Source: Gluconobacter albidus (GTDB lineage Bacteria; Pseudomonadota; Alphaproteobacteria; Acetobacterales; Acetobacteraceae). Taken from it: a stretch of DNA of 64,000 nucleotides. Below are positions 1 to 8,698 of the stretch, piece after piece. The position numbers and the translations under genes were made by a program. The notes beneath the pieces are model-generated. The model searched no databases, was not told the origin of the DNA, and saw nothing but the letters and a program-made list of their open reading frames with translations. Location of the stretch: assembly GCF_002723915.1 (NCBI RefSeq), contig NZ_BEWL01000002.1, forward strand, positions 248,001 to 312,000, given 5' to 3'. Numbering within the stretch: the first letter of the stretch is position 1; each line of letters begins with the position of its first letter.

Positions 1-92
1 CCTCGAGTGGGCCAGTGGCACGTGCGTTGCTGCGTGAGGCGGGCATATGGGACCAAATGCCCCGTCGTGCAACCGCTAATTTTGCATTGTGA
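1..92 (+). CDS. 3' end of an unidentified gene (partial, uncertain)
   Basis: A reading frame is open from base 3 and ends at TGA 90-92, giving about 29 residues that include ARALLREAGIWDQM. The codons are G/C rich at third positions, as in real genes of this window. The pattern 'A..LL...G.W' faintly resembles the segment of molybdate-binding ModA proteins that precedes their conserved 'NV' motif, but ModA would continue beyond this point, so either the resemblance is accidental or the gene is truncated. The rest lies outside the window. Bases 93-239 hold nothing clear. Confidence 0.3.
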   Translation, partial: SSGPVARALLREAGIWDQMPRRATANFAL

Positions 93-239
93 TGCTTTTG
101 CCAATATTGGTGTGGTGAATCTGGGCGAATTCGGAACGCTGAAGGCATCTTCCGCGTAGGTACATGGCTCATGTCGTTCGATCCGGACTGTCATGAGCGC
201 GACCGCTGCCCCAACAGGACACTGCCGAGGAAACCCTGC

Positions 240-1289
240 GTGAGTTTGACACCCGAATCTGCGACCCTTTCCGGCTCCCGGGTCGTGCCGGAACAAGCCG
301 TATCTTCGGAGTCGGGACAATCACCTGCTGTCACGGATGCCGCTGATCCGAATGCCGCATCATCGCAGAACAGACTGCATCATGCCGCCTGGCGGGTCAT
401 CGCCAAGCATCTCTTTGCGGAAGTCGGCTCCAGCCAGACTTCGCTCTCTGCGGCGGGATGCGCGTTTTACGCCACGCTGTCGCTTTTTCCAGCCATCTCC
501 AGCCTGATTTCCCTTTATGGTCTGGCCTTTGATCTCCAGTCAGTCGAGCCCCAGCTCGAAGTGCTGAGGCATCTCCTGCCGCCATCGGCCTATGCCCTGA
601 TTGGTGACCGGATTCACGAACTGATTTCCCAGCCTCACTCGTCGCTGACAATCGGCCTGATCTTCTCGCTTGCGGTGGCCCTGTGGTCCGCTTCGGCAAG
701 CACGAAGTCGATCCTCTCCGCGTTGAACATGGCCTATAATGCGCAGGAAACGCGGAGTTTCCTGAAATTTCAGGCTGTCGCGCTGTCAACCACGCTGACG
801 GCTATCGTGGGCGCTGCGCTCACTCTGGCGCTGATGGTGGCAGCACCCGCTCTCGTGGATTACCTGCCGCGCCACGTCAGTTTCCTCAGCGATCCGCCAT
901 TTCCGGTGAATTTTCTGCTGTCCTACGGTGCACCGATGATCGTGCATACGCTTGCGCCGGTTCTGATGCTGCTGTTCGTCTTTATTGCTGTGACGCTGCT
1001 GTACCGCTTTGCGCCGTGCCGCGTGCATACAGAGTGGCGCTGGATTTTTCCGGGCTCGATCCTCGCGACGATCCTGTGGGTGGCAACGTCTCTGGGCTTC
1101 TCATGGTATGTCGCGCATTTCGCCAGCTATGGCGCAACATATGGACCCCTCGGCGCTGTCGCAGCCATCATGATGTGGCTTTTCGTGAGCGCATATGTGG
1201 TGCTGTTCGGAGCGGAACTGAACGCCAGCCTTGAGGCCCGGGCTGGTAAAAGTCAGGCCGTGCCGCCGGAAGGAACAAGTCTGGCCTGA
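240..1289 (+). CDS. YihY/BrkB-family inner membrane protein
   Basis: This encodes a 349-residue integral membrane protein of the YihY/BrkB (formerly 'ribonuclease BN') family, whose function is not established. After a polar N-terminal stretch of about 60 residues comes the family signature 'SLSAAGCAFYATLSLFPAI', then several hydrophobic segments and a C-terminal 'YGATYGPLGAVAAIMMWLF' segment that is very typical of the family. A GTG start at 240 is preferred because GAGGA (227-231) lies 8 nt upstream. An in-frame ATG at 171 would add 23 residues but has no clear ribosome binding site. The gene is convergent with rlpA, with only 22 nt between the stops. Confidence 0.9.
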   Translation: MSLTPESATLSGSRVVPEQAVSSESGQSPAVTDAADPNAASSQNRLHHAAWRVIAKHLFAEVGSSQTSLSAAGCAFYATLSLFPAISSLISLYGLAFDLQSVEPQLEVLRHLLPPSAYALIGDRIHELISQPHSSLTIGLIFSLAVALWSASASTKSILSALNMAYNAQETRSFLKFQAVALSTTLTAIVGAALTLALMVAAPALVDYLPRHVSFLSDPPFPVNFLLSYGAPMIVHTLAPVLMLLFVFIAVTLLYRFAPCRVHTEWRWIFPGSILATILWVATSLGFSWYVAHFASYGATYGPLGAVAAIMMWLFVSAYVVLFGAELNASLEARAGKSQAVPPEGTSLA

Positions 1290-1311
1290 GGATCAGGCCA
1301 GTTGTTCAGCG

Positions 1312-1962
1312 TTAGTGATGATGGTGCGGGATGCGTGGTGATGTGCTGCCCCGCGGAGAGGTAGGGGCTGTATTGGTGCCTGCGGCTTCAATTGCCTGTG
1401 CGCTGGTGTCCGAAGGATCGGCTTCCGCCACTTCAGGCTCGGAGCCCGCCTGCATGGACGGTGCCACTTCCGTCATTTTCGCGATGGTGACATGCGCTGT
1501 ACCCGCGCCCAGCATCCCGATTTTTGCGGCCGCAGCGTGGGACAGGTCGATGATGCGGCTGTTGAAAGGACCACGGTCGTTGACGGTTACCACGACTGAT
1601 CGCCCCGTGTCCTGTGACGTCACCAGAAGCTTTGTCCCGATCGGCAGGGACGGGTGCGCGGCGGTCAGGTCATTGGTGTTGAAGGTGGCGCCGCTTGCGG
1701 TGCGCCGTCCGTGGAAATGCCGTCCATACCAGCTCGCCATGCCATGCTGGGACCAGGCATGTGCGGCCTGATGGGCCCGGTTGGAGAGTGCGGCCCGAAC
1801 GGAGTCTGCCCAGTTTGTTCTCGGCGTTCCATCAATGGCGGACTCGTCACTCGCGTGAGCGGTGTGATGACCGGCCAGACCAGCAAGCGCTACGGCAAAT
1901 GTCATGCTGCGCAGGGGGATGAAGCCTAGGGGATTGCGAAGGACAGACAGGTTGAAGCGCAC
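1312..1962 (-). CDS. rlpA: RlpA-like double-psi beta-barrel protein (septal ring lytic transglycosylase family)
   Basis: The 216-residue product carries the RlpA double-psi beta-barrel core: 'GMASWYGRHFHGRRTASG', then 'AHPSLPIGTKLLV', 'VNDRGPF' and 'IIDLSHAAAAKIGM'. In characterised homologues RlpA acts in the envelope on peptidoglycan, often at the septum. The N-terminus looks like a signal peptide (basic start, hydrophobic 'MTFAVALAGLAG', cleavage near AHA). I chose the GTG at 1962, which has GGAG about 14 nt upstream; longer frames to 2064 add non-signal-like residues. No SPOR domain follows the barrel. The C-terminus is a low-complexity Ser/Thr/Pro tail ending in four histidines. The gene is divergent from aroQ. 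Confidence 0.88.
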   Translation of the reverse strand: MRFNLSVLRNPLGFIPLRSMTFAVALAGLAGHHTAHASDESAIDGTPRTNWADSVRAALSNRAHQAAHAWSQHGMASWYGRHFHGRRTASGATFNTNDLTAAHPSLPIGTKLLVTSQDTGRSVVVTVNDRGPFNSRIIDLSHAAAAKIGMLGAGTAHVTIAKMTEVAPSMQAGSEPEVAEADPSDTSAQAIEAAGTNTAPTSPRGSTSPRIPHHHH

Positions 1963-2115
1963 TATATCAGGTTCTTCTCCAGTGGACGGGACGGGCTCAG
2001 ATTGGTCCTGATAGCACAAAAATGCGGCCCTGTCGCCTTTTGGACACCCTGAAGACGGCAGCAATAGGGCAATGACGCTTTCATGACAGCTTCGAAAGTG
2101 CTATCGCGCGGCCAG

Positions 2116-2565
2116 ATGAAACGCCCTCTGATCACCGTTCTCAACGGTCCGAATCTCAATATGCTGGGTCTTCGCCAGCCCGGAATCTACGGTCACGCCA
2201 CGCTCGACGATGTCGAACAGGTGTGCATTCAGGCTGCCGAACGGCTTGATGTCGCCATTGATTTCCGCCAGACGAACGGAGAGGGTGAACTTGTGTCCTG
2301 GGTTCAGGAATGTCGCGGCCGTGCAGACGGAATCGTGATCAATCCCGCAGCCTACGGGCACACCTCGATTGCCCTGCTCGACGCGCTTCTGGCGGTCGAG
2401 CTGCCGGTGGTTGAGGTTCATATTTCCAATATTCATCGCAGGGAGCCGTTCCGTCATCACACCTACGTCTCGCAGGCCGCCATCGGCGTGATCTGTGGCC
2501 TCGGCGTCAGGGGATATGCGCACGCGCTTCAGGCAATAACCGACATGATCGAAGACGAAGGATGA
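2116..2565 (+). CDS. aroQ: 3-dehydroquinate dehydratase, type II
   Basis: AroQ converts 3-dehydroquinate to 3-dehydroshikimate in the cytoplasmic shikimate pathway. The sequence shows the family opening 'ITVLNGPNLNMLGLRQPGIYG' (catalytic Tyr in GIYG), 'RQTNGEGELVSWVQ', 'INPAAYGHTSIALLDAL' and 'EVHISNIHRREPFRHHTYVS'. The length from ATG 2116 (149 residues) is normal for type II enzymes; ATG 2083 would add 11 residues. Its last codons overlap the start of accB in an ATGA arrangement at 2562-2565, so the two are probably translationally coupled. This aroQ-accB-accC order is common in alphaproteobacteria. Confidence 0.95.
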   Translation: MKRPLITVLNGPNLNMLGLRQPGIYGHATLDDVEQVCIQAAERLDVAIDFRQTNGEGELVSWVQECRGRADGIVINPAAYGHTSIALLDALLAVELPVVEVHISNIHRREPFRHHTYVSQAAIGVICGLGVRGYAHALQAITDMIEDEG

Positions 2566-3014
2566 GCCGTATGCTCGTGGACAAGGATGCCATCCGGGCA
2601 TTGGCCGATATTCTGACCGAAACCGGCCTGACCGAAATCGAGATTTCCGAAGCGGACAGCCGTATCCGCGTGGCGCGCAACGTCAACGTGGTTCAGGCTG
2701 CTGCTCCTGTGCAGGCCGCCGCAGCACCTGCGGCTCCGGCAGTCGCCGCCGTTGCGGCTCCGGCTGATCCGGCCAAGCATCCGGGCATGGTGCCGAGCCC
2801 GATGGTCGGCGTTGCCTATCTGACGCCCGATCCGGCTTCTCCGCCGTTCGCAGTCGAAGGACAGCCGGTTACCGCGGGTCAGACGATCATGCTCATCGAA
2901 GCCATGAAGACCTTCAACCAGATCAAGGCTCCCCGCGCCGGCACGCTGACGAAGTTCCTTGTCGAATCCGGCCAGCCGGTCGAGTTCGGCGAAGCCCTAG
3001 CGATCATCGAGTAA
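2562..3014 (+). CDS. accB: Biotin carboxyl carrier protein of acetyl-CoA carboxylase
   Basis: This 150-residue protein carries the biotin that shuttles CO2 between biotin carboxylase and the carboxyltransferase in fatty acid synthesis. The N-terminal 45 residues form the AccB dimer/partner region, followed by an Ala/Pro-rich linker (about 46-72) and a biotinyl domain beginning near '[12 protein letters not shown]' with the biotinylation motif EAMK at 113-116 (Lys116 is the acceptor). The start codon ATG overlaps the aroQ stop. A second in-frame ATG at 2571 is possible. The accC ATG overlaps the accB stop, so AccB and AccC synthesis is coupled. Confidence 0.95.
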   Translation: MSRMLVDKDAIRALADILTETGLTEIEISEADSRIRVARNVNVVQAAAPVQAAAAPAAPAVAAVAAPADPAKHPGMVPSPMVGVAYLTPDPASPPFAVEGQPVTAGQTIMLIEAMKTFNQIKAPRAGTLTKFLVESGQPVEFGEALAIIE

Positions 3015-4366
3015 TGATTTCCAAGGTCCTCATTGCCAACCGGGGTGAGATCGCGCTGCGAATTCAGCGCGCCTGCCGCGAGATGGGCATCAAAACCGTT
3101 GCCGTGCATTCAACGGCAGACGCCGATGCGATGCATGTGCGCCTTGCGGACGAAGCCGTCTGCATCGGTCCGCCGAGTGCGCGCGACTCCTATCTGAACG
3201 TTGCGGCCATTCTTTCCGCAGCAACGATCACGGGGGCGGACGCCATTCACCCCGGCTACGGCTTCCTGTCGGAAAATGCCGAGTTCGCCGAAACCGTGGA
3301 AGAACACGGTCTCGCGTTCATCGGCCCGACCGCCGAGCATATCCGCACGATGGGCGACAAGATCGCCGCCAAGACCACGATGCGCGCGCTTGGCGTGCCG
3401 CTGGTGCCGGGGTCCGATGGCGGTCTGGCCGATTTGCAGGCGGCCCGCGAAGTCGCGGAAAAAGTCGGCTATCCGGTCCTCATCAAGGCTGCTGCCGGTG
3501 GCGGCGGGCGCGGCATGAAGGTCGCAATGACGGCGGACGACCTTGAGGAAGCCTGGTCGGTCGCCCGTGCCGAAGCCCGTGCGGCTTTCGGCAACGACGA
3601 GGTCTATCTCGAGAAGTATCTCAATCGCCCGCGTCACATTGAGCTTCAGATCCTTGGCGATGCGCATGGCAATGTCGTGCATTTCGGTGAGCGTGACTGC
3701 TCGCTCCAGCGCCGTCACCAGAAGCTTCTGGAAGAAGCCGGTTCGCCGGCCCTGACGGATGCCGAGCGTGAGGAAATCGGCCGCACCGCGACCGAGGCCC
3801 TCTCACGCATGGGCTATCGCAACGCTGGCACGCTCGAGTTCCTGTATCAGGACGGTCAGTTCTGCTTCATCGAGATGAACACGCGTCTTCAGGTCGAGCA
3901 TCCAGTGACCGAGATGGTCTGCAGTGTGGATCTCGTTCGCGAGCAGATCCGTATCGCATCGGGTGAGCCGCTTGGTTACACGCAGTCGGATATCAAAATG
4001 TCCGGGCATGCGATCGAGTGCCGCATCAATGCGGAAGATCCGGAAACCTTCATGCCGAGTCCCGGTACGATCAAGGTCTTCCATGCTCCGGGTGGGCTGG
4101 GCGTTCGTATGGACAGCGCCATTTACGCTGGCTATCGCATCCCGCCTTACTATGACAGCATGATCGCCAAGCTGATTGTGCATGCCCCCACGCGCGCTGA
4201 AGCCATTGCCCGCATGCAGCGTGCTCTGGACGAATGTGTAGTGGATGGTGTGAAGACGGTCATTCCGCTTCACCAGAAAATTCTGGCCGACCCTTCTTTC
4301 CAGAAGGGGGACTATACCATTCATTGGCTGGAAAATTTTGTTGCTGCCCGGCAGGCAGGAAAATAA
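3014..4366 (+). CDS. accC: Biotin carboxylase subunit of acetyl-CoA carboxylase
   Basis: AccC uses ATP and bicarbonate to carboxylate the biotin on AccB. The 450 residues match the usual length. Visible features are the biotin carboxylase opening '[20 protein letters not shown]', '[16 protein letters not shown]', the ATP-grasp glycine loop '[13 protein letters not shown]', the '[19 protein letters not shown]' segment, and the catalytic '[18 protein letters not shown]' motif. The ATG at 3014 overlaps the accB stop (TAATG). The gene is followed after 14 nt by a NIPSNAP-domain gene on the same strand. Confidence 0.97.
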   Translation: MISKVLIANRGEIALRIQRACREMGIKTVAVHSTADADAMHVRLADEAVCIGPPSARDSYLNVAAILSAATITGADAIHPGYGFLSENAEFAETVEEHGLAFIGPTAEHIRTMGDKIAAKTTMRALGVPLVPGSDGGLADLQAAREVAEKVGYPVLIKAAAGGGGRGMKVAMTADDLEEAWSVARAEARAAFGNDEVYLEKYLNRPRHIELQILGDAHGNVVHFGERDCSLQRRHQKLLEEAGSPALTDAEREEIGRTATEALSRMGYRNAGTLEFLYQDGQFCFIEMNTRLQVEHPVTEMVCSVDLVREQIRIASGEPLGYTQSDIKMSGHAIECRINAEDPETFMPSPGTIKVFHAPGGLGVRMDSAIYAGYRIPPYYDSMIAKLIVHAPTRAEAIARMQRALDECVVDGVKTVIPLHQKILADPSFQKGDYTIHWLENFVAARQAGK

Positions 4367-4380
4367 CCCGGAGTCAGCCC

Positions 4381-4950
4381 ATGAGTTATGCAGAAACCAT
4401 TATCCTTGATGTCCGGATCGGGCAGGTCCCAGTAGTGGTTTCTGCGCTCACGGGGCGTGACGGCCTCGCCGTGTGGGTGAGCGAAATTGGCGTGCTCAAC
4501 CGGATTATCCTGTTCCGGACAGCCGACACCTATGCTGGTCTGCTCGACGGACGACCTAAACTTCTGGCTGCAATCCCCAAAGACTCCATCCAGAGCGTTG
4601 ATGTCACAAGCTGGCGCATCATTTCGCCTCTGCTTCCCGCGGGAGCCTATGGCAGCGTCTATGAATGGCGCTGCTACGAGTTGAAGCTGGGGCAGGTGGG
4701 GGATGTGGAGGAAGCTTTTGCGGCGTCCCTCCCGCCACGCCTGGAACTGTCCGAGCTGGTCTGCGGGATGATTTCTCTCGAAGGCACGCCGCGCCTGGCC
4801 CATATTTGGCCCTACGCAGACATGAACGCTCGTATGGAGATCAGGGCACAGGCCGTAGCGAGCGGGGTCTGGCCGCCTAAGGTCGCAAGCTATCTGAGCA
4901 TTATGGAAAATGCGATTTTGCTTCCAGCTCCCGATTCCGCCTGGCGTTAA
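4381..4950 (+). CDS. NIPSNAP-domain protein
   Basis: The 189-residue product has a C-terminal NIPSNAP-like ferredoxin-fold region, seen in 'YEWRCYELKLGQVGD', 'SELVCGMISLEGTPRLAHIW' and 'YADMNARMEIRAQAV..GVWPPK', which follow the family pattern of R-x-Y, a G-x-W/L-NQ-like strand and Y-x-D-x-x-x-R. The first half looks like a second, diverged copy of the same fold ('NRIILFRTADTYAGLLDGR'). The molecular function of bacterial NIPSNAP proteins is largely unknown. ATG 4381 is preceded by GGAG in the 14-nt gap after accC, so it is probably in the acc operon. A strong terminator follows. Confidence 0.75.
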   Translation: MSYAETIILDVRIGQVPVVVSALTGRDGLAVWVSEIGVLNRIILFRTADTYAGLLDGRPKLLAAIPKDSIQSVDVTSWRIISPLLPAGAYGSVYEWRCYELKLGQVGDVEEAFAASLPPRLELSELVCGMISLEGTPRLAHIWPYADMNARMEIRAQAVASGVWPPKVASYLSIMENAILLPAPDSAWR

Positions 4951-4971
4951 GGCGTTCTGAATCATGGACAG

Positions 4972-5010
4972 AAAAGAGCGGTGAGGCTTCGGCCTTCACC
5001 GCTCTTTTTT
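4972..5010. terminator. Rho-independent terminator, possibly bidirectional
   Basis: GAGCGGTGAGGC, a TTCG tetraloop and GCCTTCACCGCTC form a stable stem, flanked by AAAA on the left and TTTTTT on the right. It sits between the NIPSNAP gene and the convergent YfdX-family gene, so it can serve both. Confidence 0.9.
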
Positions 5011-5034
5011 ATGCCTGAACCCGTGTCTGAAAAA

Positions 5035-5718
5035 TTACTTCTTGGCGGGAGCCGGGGCGGCAGGCGCCAATGTTTCGATTGTGCTTTCAGAAACGAACAC
5101 CACCGAATTCAGAGCCTGGTTCAGGGCAGCTACAGCTTCCTGCGGATTATGCCCTTCGGTAAAGACGGTTGCCCGATAGACCGCACCCTGCACCGGCGTG
5201 ACGGGTGCGAGCGCCATAATGAAGTCCGCATCTGCTCCCACGACCTTCATGGTCTCGGCAGCCTGATCCGTGTTGCCGGACTTCAGCTGGGCATTCGCAG
5301 AGACGATCGCGGCTTTCTTTTCGGGGGCCAGGGTCTCGCTCAGGATGAACTCACCGCCGACCGGAAGCCAGTCCGTCTGGCCAACGACAGGCTGGTGGTT
5401 GGCGATAACAGGATGCTGTGGGACAGGATGGAGATCGTTTTCGGCAGCCTGAAATTTTTTGTCAGCCTTTTCCGCAGCAGCAAGGCGCTTCTGGGCATCG
5501 TACAGGGCCGGAATGGCGGCTTCGGTCTTGCCTGTCGTCTGGAGAATGTCCCGAGCCTTCAAAATATCCTGAAAAGCACGCTGCCCGTCGGCAGAAAGAT
5601 GATGAAACGCACGGTGTGCCTTAAATTTTTCCCAGTGTGTGTGCAGTGAATCGGCACTGGCAAACGGGGTTGCGCAAAGAATGGATGAAATTGCAGCCAT
5701 GGCTGGAATAAATTTCAT
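5035..5718 (-). CDS. YfdX-family secreted protein
   Basis: The 227-residue product starts with a clear signal peptide (MKFIPAMAAISSILCATPFASA) and then shows the YfdX-type helical body: 'AFQDILKARDILQTTGKTEAA', 'LYDAQKRLAAAEK', 'WLPVGGEFILSETLAPEKKAAI', and a C-terminal 'EAVAALNQALNSVVFVSE'. YfdX proteins of enterobacteria are periplasmic, tetrameric and linked to acid or stress response, but their activity is not settled. The gene is monocistronic, convergent with the acc operon and divergent from edd. Its upstream region (5719-6010) is A+T rich and likely carries promoters for both directions; I could not assign a convincing -35/-10 pair there. Confidence 0.8.
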   Translation of the reverse strand: MKFIPAMAAISSILCATPFASADSLHTHWEKFKAHRAFHHLSADGQRAFQDILKARDILQTTGKTEAAIPALYDAQKRLAAAEKADKKFQAAENDLHPVPQHPVIANHQPVVGQTDWLPVGGEFILSETLAPEKKAAIVSANAQLKSGNTDQAAETMKVVGADADFIMALAPVTPVQGAVYRATVFTEGHNPQEAVAALNQALNSVVFVSESTIETLAPAAPAPAKK

Positions 5719-6010
5719 GATATTATCTCCGTGAATATTCTGTTCTGACCCCTATCGGTATTTCATGATGGTAGTTCAGACAAATTACCGATCATTTAAT
5801 GGCTGTCGGTCCATTTTTGGATTTTCCGAGTGGTACTCTGGCGAGCGGCATTTCCTTGAGGATTGTGACTAACAGATGCAATTCTTTTTGTTGCGTCCTG
5901 AATGTGATTTTTGGAACTTATCGACGATATGAAATGATTTATTGAAATAAAAATGAGGATATTGAGGTTTTCATTTGGGGAACGGCTTGCCCTGAAGGAG
6001 GGGTTTCCGT

Positions 6011-6094
6011 ATGAACGGGGCCTCAATCACGATACCGTGCCTTGCGCCGGAAAGTCGGCCTTTCCGGAGCGCATTGCAGGCATCAGCCGAGTAG
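6011..6094 (+). CDS. Small upstream open frame in the edd leader (27 codons)
   Basis: ATG 6011 is preceded by AAGGAGGGG (5995-6003) at a spacing of about 7 nt, a better Shine-Dalgarno match than the one in front of edd itself. The frame runs 27 codons to TAG at 6092-6094 and ends 13 nt before the edd ATG. The predicted peptide begins MNGASITIPCLAPE and has no run of a regulatory amino acid. It may be a leader peptide coupling translation into edd, or chance. Confidence 0.4.
   Translation: MNGASITIPCLAPESRPFRSALQASAE
6047..6067 (+). promoter_or_regulatory. Hairpin in the edd leader
   Basis: CCGGAAAG (6047-6054), a 5-nt loop and CTTTCCGG (6060-6067) form a perfect 8-bp stem within the small upstream frame and 41 nt before edd. 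No T-run follows, so it is more likely a translational or RNA-stability element than a terminator. Confidence 0.45.
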
Positions 6095-6107
6095 CGAGTA
6101 TTTCCAG

Positions 6108-7955
6108 ATGTCTCTGAATCCTGTCGTCGAGAGTGTGACTGCCCGTATCATCGAGCGTTCGAAAATCTCCCGGCGCCGGTATCTCGCCCTGATGGAGCGC
6201 AACCGGGCCAAAGGTGTGCTCCGGCCCAGACTCGCCTGCGGAAATCTGGCTCATGCGATCGCGGCTTCCAGCCCCGACAAGCCGGAACTGATGCGTCCCA
6301 CCGGGACCAATATCGGTATCATCACAACCTATAACGACATGCTCTCGGCGCATCAGCCTTATGGCCGCTATCCCGAGCAGATCAAGCTGTTTGCCCGTGA
6401 GGTCGGGGCGACGGCCCAGGTTGCAGGCGGCGCACCTGCCATGTGTGACGGTGTGACGCAGGGGCAGGAGGGGATGGAACTGTCCCTGTTCTCCCGCGAC
6501 GTGATCGCCATGTCCACGGCGGTCGGTCTGAGCCACGGCATGTTCGAAAGCGTGGCGCTGCTCGGGATCTGCGACAAGATCGTACCGGGGCTTCTGATGG
6601 GCGCCCTGCGCTTTGGTCATCTGCCGACCATGCTGATTCCGGCCGGTCCGATGCCGTCCGGTCTTCCAAACAAGGAAAAGCAGCGCATCCGGCAGCTTTA
6701 TGTGCAGGGCAAGGTCGGGCAGGCCGAATTGATGGAAGCGGAAAACGCCTCCTATCACAGTGCCGGAACCTGCACGTTCTATGGAACGGCCAATACGAAC
6801 CAGATGATGGTCGAGATCATGGGTCTGATGATGCCGGACTCGGCGTTCATCAATCCCAACACGAAGCTGCGTCAGGCCATGACGCGCTCGGGAATCCATC
6901 GTCTGGCAGAGATCGGCCTGAATGGAGAAGATGCGCGCCCGCTCGCGCAGTGCGTCGATGAAAAGGCTATCGTGAACGCTGCTGTCGGACTGCTGGCAAC
7001 GGGTGGGTCGACCAACCATGCAATCCATCTTCCCGCCATCGCCCGCGCTGCAGGCATTCTGATCGACTGGGAAGACATCAGCCGCCTGTCTTCCGCTGTT
7101 CCGCTGATTACCCGCGTCTATCCGAGCGGTTCGGAAGACGTGAATGCGTTCAATCGCGTGGGGGGGATGCCAACGGTCATCGCCGAACTGTCGAGCGCCG
7201 GAATGCTGCATCAGGATATCCTGACGGTCTCGCGCGGCGGCTTTTCCGATTATGCACGCCGCGCTTCGCTTGAAGGCGACGACCTCGTCTACAGCCGCGC
7301 AAAATCTTCCACCGACACCGACATCCTGCGTGACGTTGCAACGCCTTTCCGTCCGGATGGCGGCATGCGCCTGATGACGGGCAATCTGGGGCGTGCGATT
7401 TACAAGAGCAGCGCCATTGCAGCGGAACACCTGACGGTCGAAGCGCCTGCACGGGTGTTTCAGGACCAGCATGACGTCATCACGGCCTATCAGAATGGCG
7501 AACTTGAGCGTGATGTCGTCGTGGTCGTGCGTTTTCAGGGGCCGGAAGCCAATGGCATGCCGGAACTGCACAAGCTGACCCCGACGCTGGGCGTGCTGCA
7601 GGACCGCGGCTTCAAGGTGGCCCTTCTGACGGATGGTCGTATGTCGGGCGCCAGCGGAAAGGTGCCGGCGGCCATTCATGTCGGCCCCGAAGCGCAGGTT
7701 GGCGGTCCGATCGCCCGCGTTCGGGACGGTGACATGATCCGCGTCTGCGCCGTGAGCGGCCAGATCGAGGTGCTGGTGGATGCCGCCGAATGGGACAGCC
7801 GCACGCCGGTCGCCCCGCCGCTCCCGGCATTGGGAACGGGTCGGGAGCTGTTCGCGCTGCTGCGTTCGGTGCATGATCCGGCCGAAGCGGGCGGGTCTGC
7901 GATGCTGGCCCAGATGGATCGCGTGATCGAAGCCGTCGGCGACGATATTCACTAA
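6108..7955 (+). CDS. edd: 6-phosphogluconate dehydratase
   Basis: Edd dehydrates 6-phosphogluconate to 2-keto-3-deoxy-6-phosphogluconate (KDPG), the first committed step of the Entner-Doudoroff pathway. The 615-residue product belongs to the IlvD/Edd iron-sulfur dehydratases: '[19 protein letters not shown]', '[20 protein letters not shown]' and '[16 protein letters not shown]' carry the cluster-binding cysteines, followed by '[16 protein letters not shown]', '[19 protein letters not shown]' and '[20 protein letters not shown]'. The start at 6108 gives the family N-terminus [10 protein letters not shown]; its ribosome binding site is weak. The eda gene follows after 12 nt and forms an operon with it. 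Confidence 0.97.
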   Translation: MSLNPVVESVTARIIERSKISRRRYLALMERNRAKGVLRPRLACGNLAHAIAASSPDKPELMRPTGTNIGIITTYNDMLSAHQPYGRYPEQIKLFAREVGATAQVAGGAPAMCDGVTQGQEGMELSLFSRDVIAMSTAVGLSHGMFESVALLGICDKIVPGLLMGALRFGHLPTMLIPAGPMPSGLPNKEKQRIRQLYVQGKVGQAELMEAENASYHSAGTCTFYGTANTNQMMVEIMGLMMPDSAFINPNTKLRQAMTRSGIHRLAEIGLNGEDARPLAQCVDEKAIVNAAVGLLATGGSTNHAIHLPAIARAAGILIDWEDISRLSSAVPLITRVYPSGSEDVNAFNRVGGMPTVIAELSSAGMLHQDILTVSRGGFSDYARRASLEGDDLVYSRAKSSTDTDILRDVATPFRPDGGMRLMTGNLGRAIYKSSAIAAEHLTVEAPARVFQDQHDVITAYQNGELERDVVVVVRFQGPEANGMPELHKLTPTLGVLQDRGFKVALLTDGRMSGASGKVPAAIHVGPEAQVGGPIARVRDGDMIRVCAVSGQIEVLVDAAEWDSRTPVAPPLPALGTGRELFALLRSVHDPAEAGGSAMLAQMDRVIEAVGDDIH

Positions 7956-7967
7956 GGAAGATTTCGC

Positions 7968-8591
7968 ATGATCGATACTGCCAAACTTGATGCCGTCATG
8001 AGCCGCTGTCCGGTCATGCCGGTGCTGGTGGTCAATGACGTGGCGCAGGCCCGTCCGATGGCCGAGGCTCTGGTGGCGGGTGGCCTGTCCACGCTTGAAG
8101 TCACGTTGCGGACGCCCTGTGCGCTCGAAGTCATTGAGGAAATGTCCAAGGTGCCGGGTGCGCTCGTCGGTGCGGGGACCGTTCTGAACCCGTCCGATAT
8201 GGACCGTGCCGTGAAAGCGGGTGCGCGCTTCATCGTCAGCCCGGGCCTGACCGATGCCCTCGTCAAGGCTTCCGTCGCGCATGACGTTCCGTTCCTGCCG
8301 GGCGTTGCCAATGCGGGTGACATCATGCGCGGTCTCGATCTGGGCCTGTCGCGCTTCAAGTTCTTCCCGGCCGTGACGAATGGCGGCATTCCCGCGCTGA
8401 AGAGCCTTGCCAGTGTTTTCGGCAGCAATGTCCGTTTTTGCCCGACGGGTGGCATTACGGAAGAAAGCGCCCCGGAATGGCTGGCCCTTCCGACCGTTTC
8501 CTGTGTCGGTGGCTCCTGGGTTACGGCGGGCGCCTTCGACGCGGACAAGGTTCGTCAGCGCGCAACGGCCGCAGCCCTCCTGAAGGTCTGA
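7968..8591 (+). CDS. eda: KDPG/KHG aldolase
   Basis: Eda cleaves KDPG to pyruvate and glyceraldehyde 3-phosphate. The 207-residue protein has the class I aldolase TIM barrel, with the general base Glu44 in 'LEVTLRT' and the Schiff-base Lys131 in 'RFKFFPA', plus 'GAGTVLN', 'VSPGLTDALV', 'FLPGVANAGDIM' and the phosphate-binding 'FCPTGGI' and 'VGGSW'. AAGGAAG precedes ATG 7968. Together with edd it forms the complete lower Entner-Doudoroff pair. Confidence 0.97.
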   Translation: MIDTAKLDAVMSRCPVMPVLVVNDVAQARPMAEALVAGGLSTLEVTLRTPCALEVIEEMSKVPGALVGAGTVLNPSDMDRAVKAGARFIVSPGLTDALVKASVAHDVPFLPGVANAGDIMRGLDLGLSRFKFFPAVTNGGIPALKSLASVFGSNVRFCPTGGITEESAPEWLALPTVSCVGGSWVTAGAFDADKVRQRATAAALLKV

Positions 8592-8609
8592 GCGCACCGC
8601 CACGGACGC

Positions 8610-8645
8610 TTCACGGGGCCTGCATCACGTCGTGGTCCCCGTGAA
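8610..8645 (+). terminator. Possible terminator after eda
   Basis: TTCACGGGG and CCCCGTGAA form a 9-bp stem around an 18-nt loop, followed by CGTTTTATG. The loop is long and the T-run short, so termination is plausible but not certain. Confidence 0.45.
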
Positions 8646-8698
8646 CGTTTTATGAACAAATGGTTTGCGGGACGAGATGAAGCAGATCATAAGGGCGC

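Noticed and set aside
1312-1326. Histidine run of rlpA as an artificial tag
   Set aside because: It is only four histidines after a natural low-complexity tail with mixed codons and chromosomal flanks, so it is native sequence.
5796-6026. A minus-strand frame upstream of edd
   Set aside because: It lies in the divergent promoter region, has odd composition, no ribosome binding site and no domain.
6027-8603. A long frame antisense to edd and eda
   Set aside because: It is rich in Arg and His as expected from reverse reading of G/C-rich codons and has no domain; edd and eda are certain.
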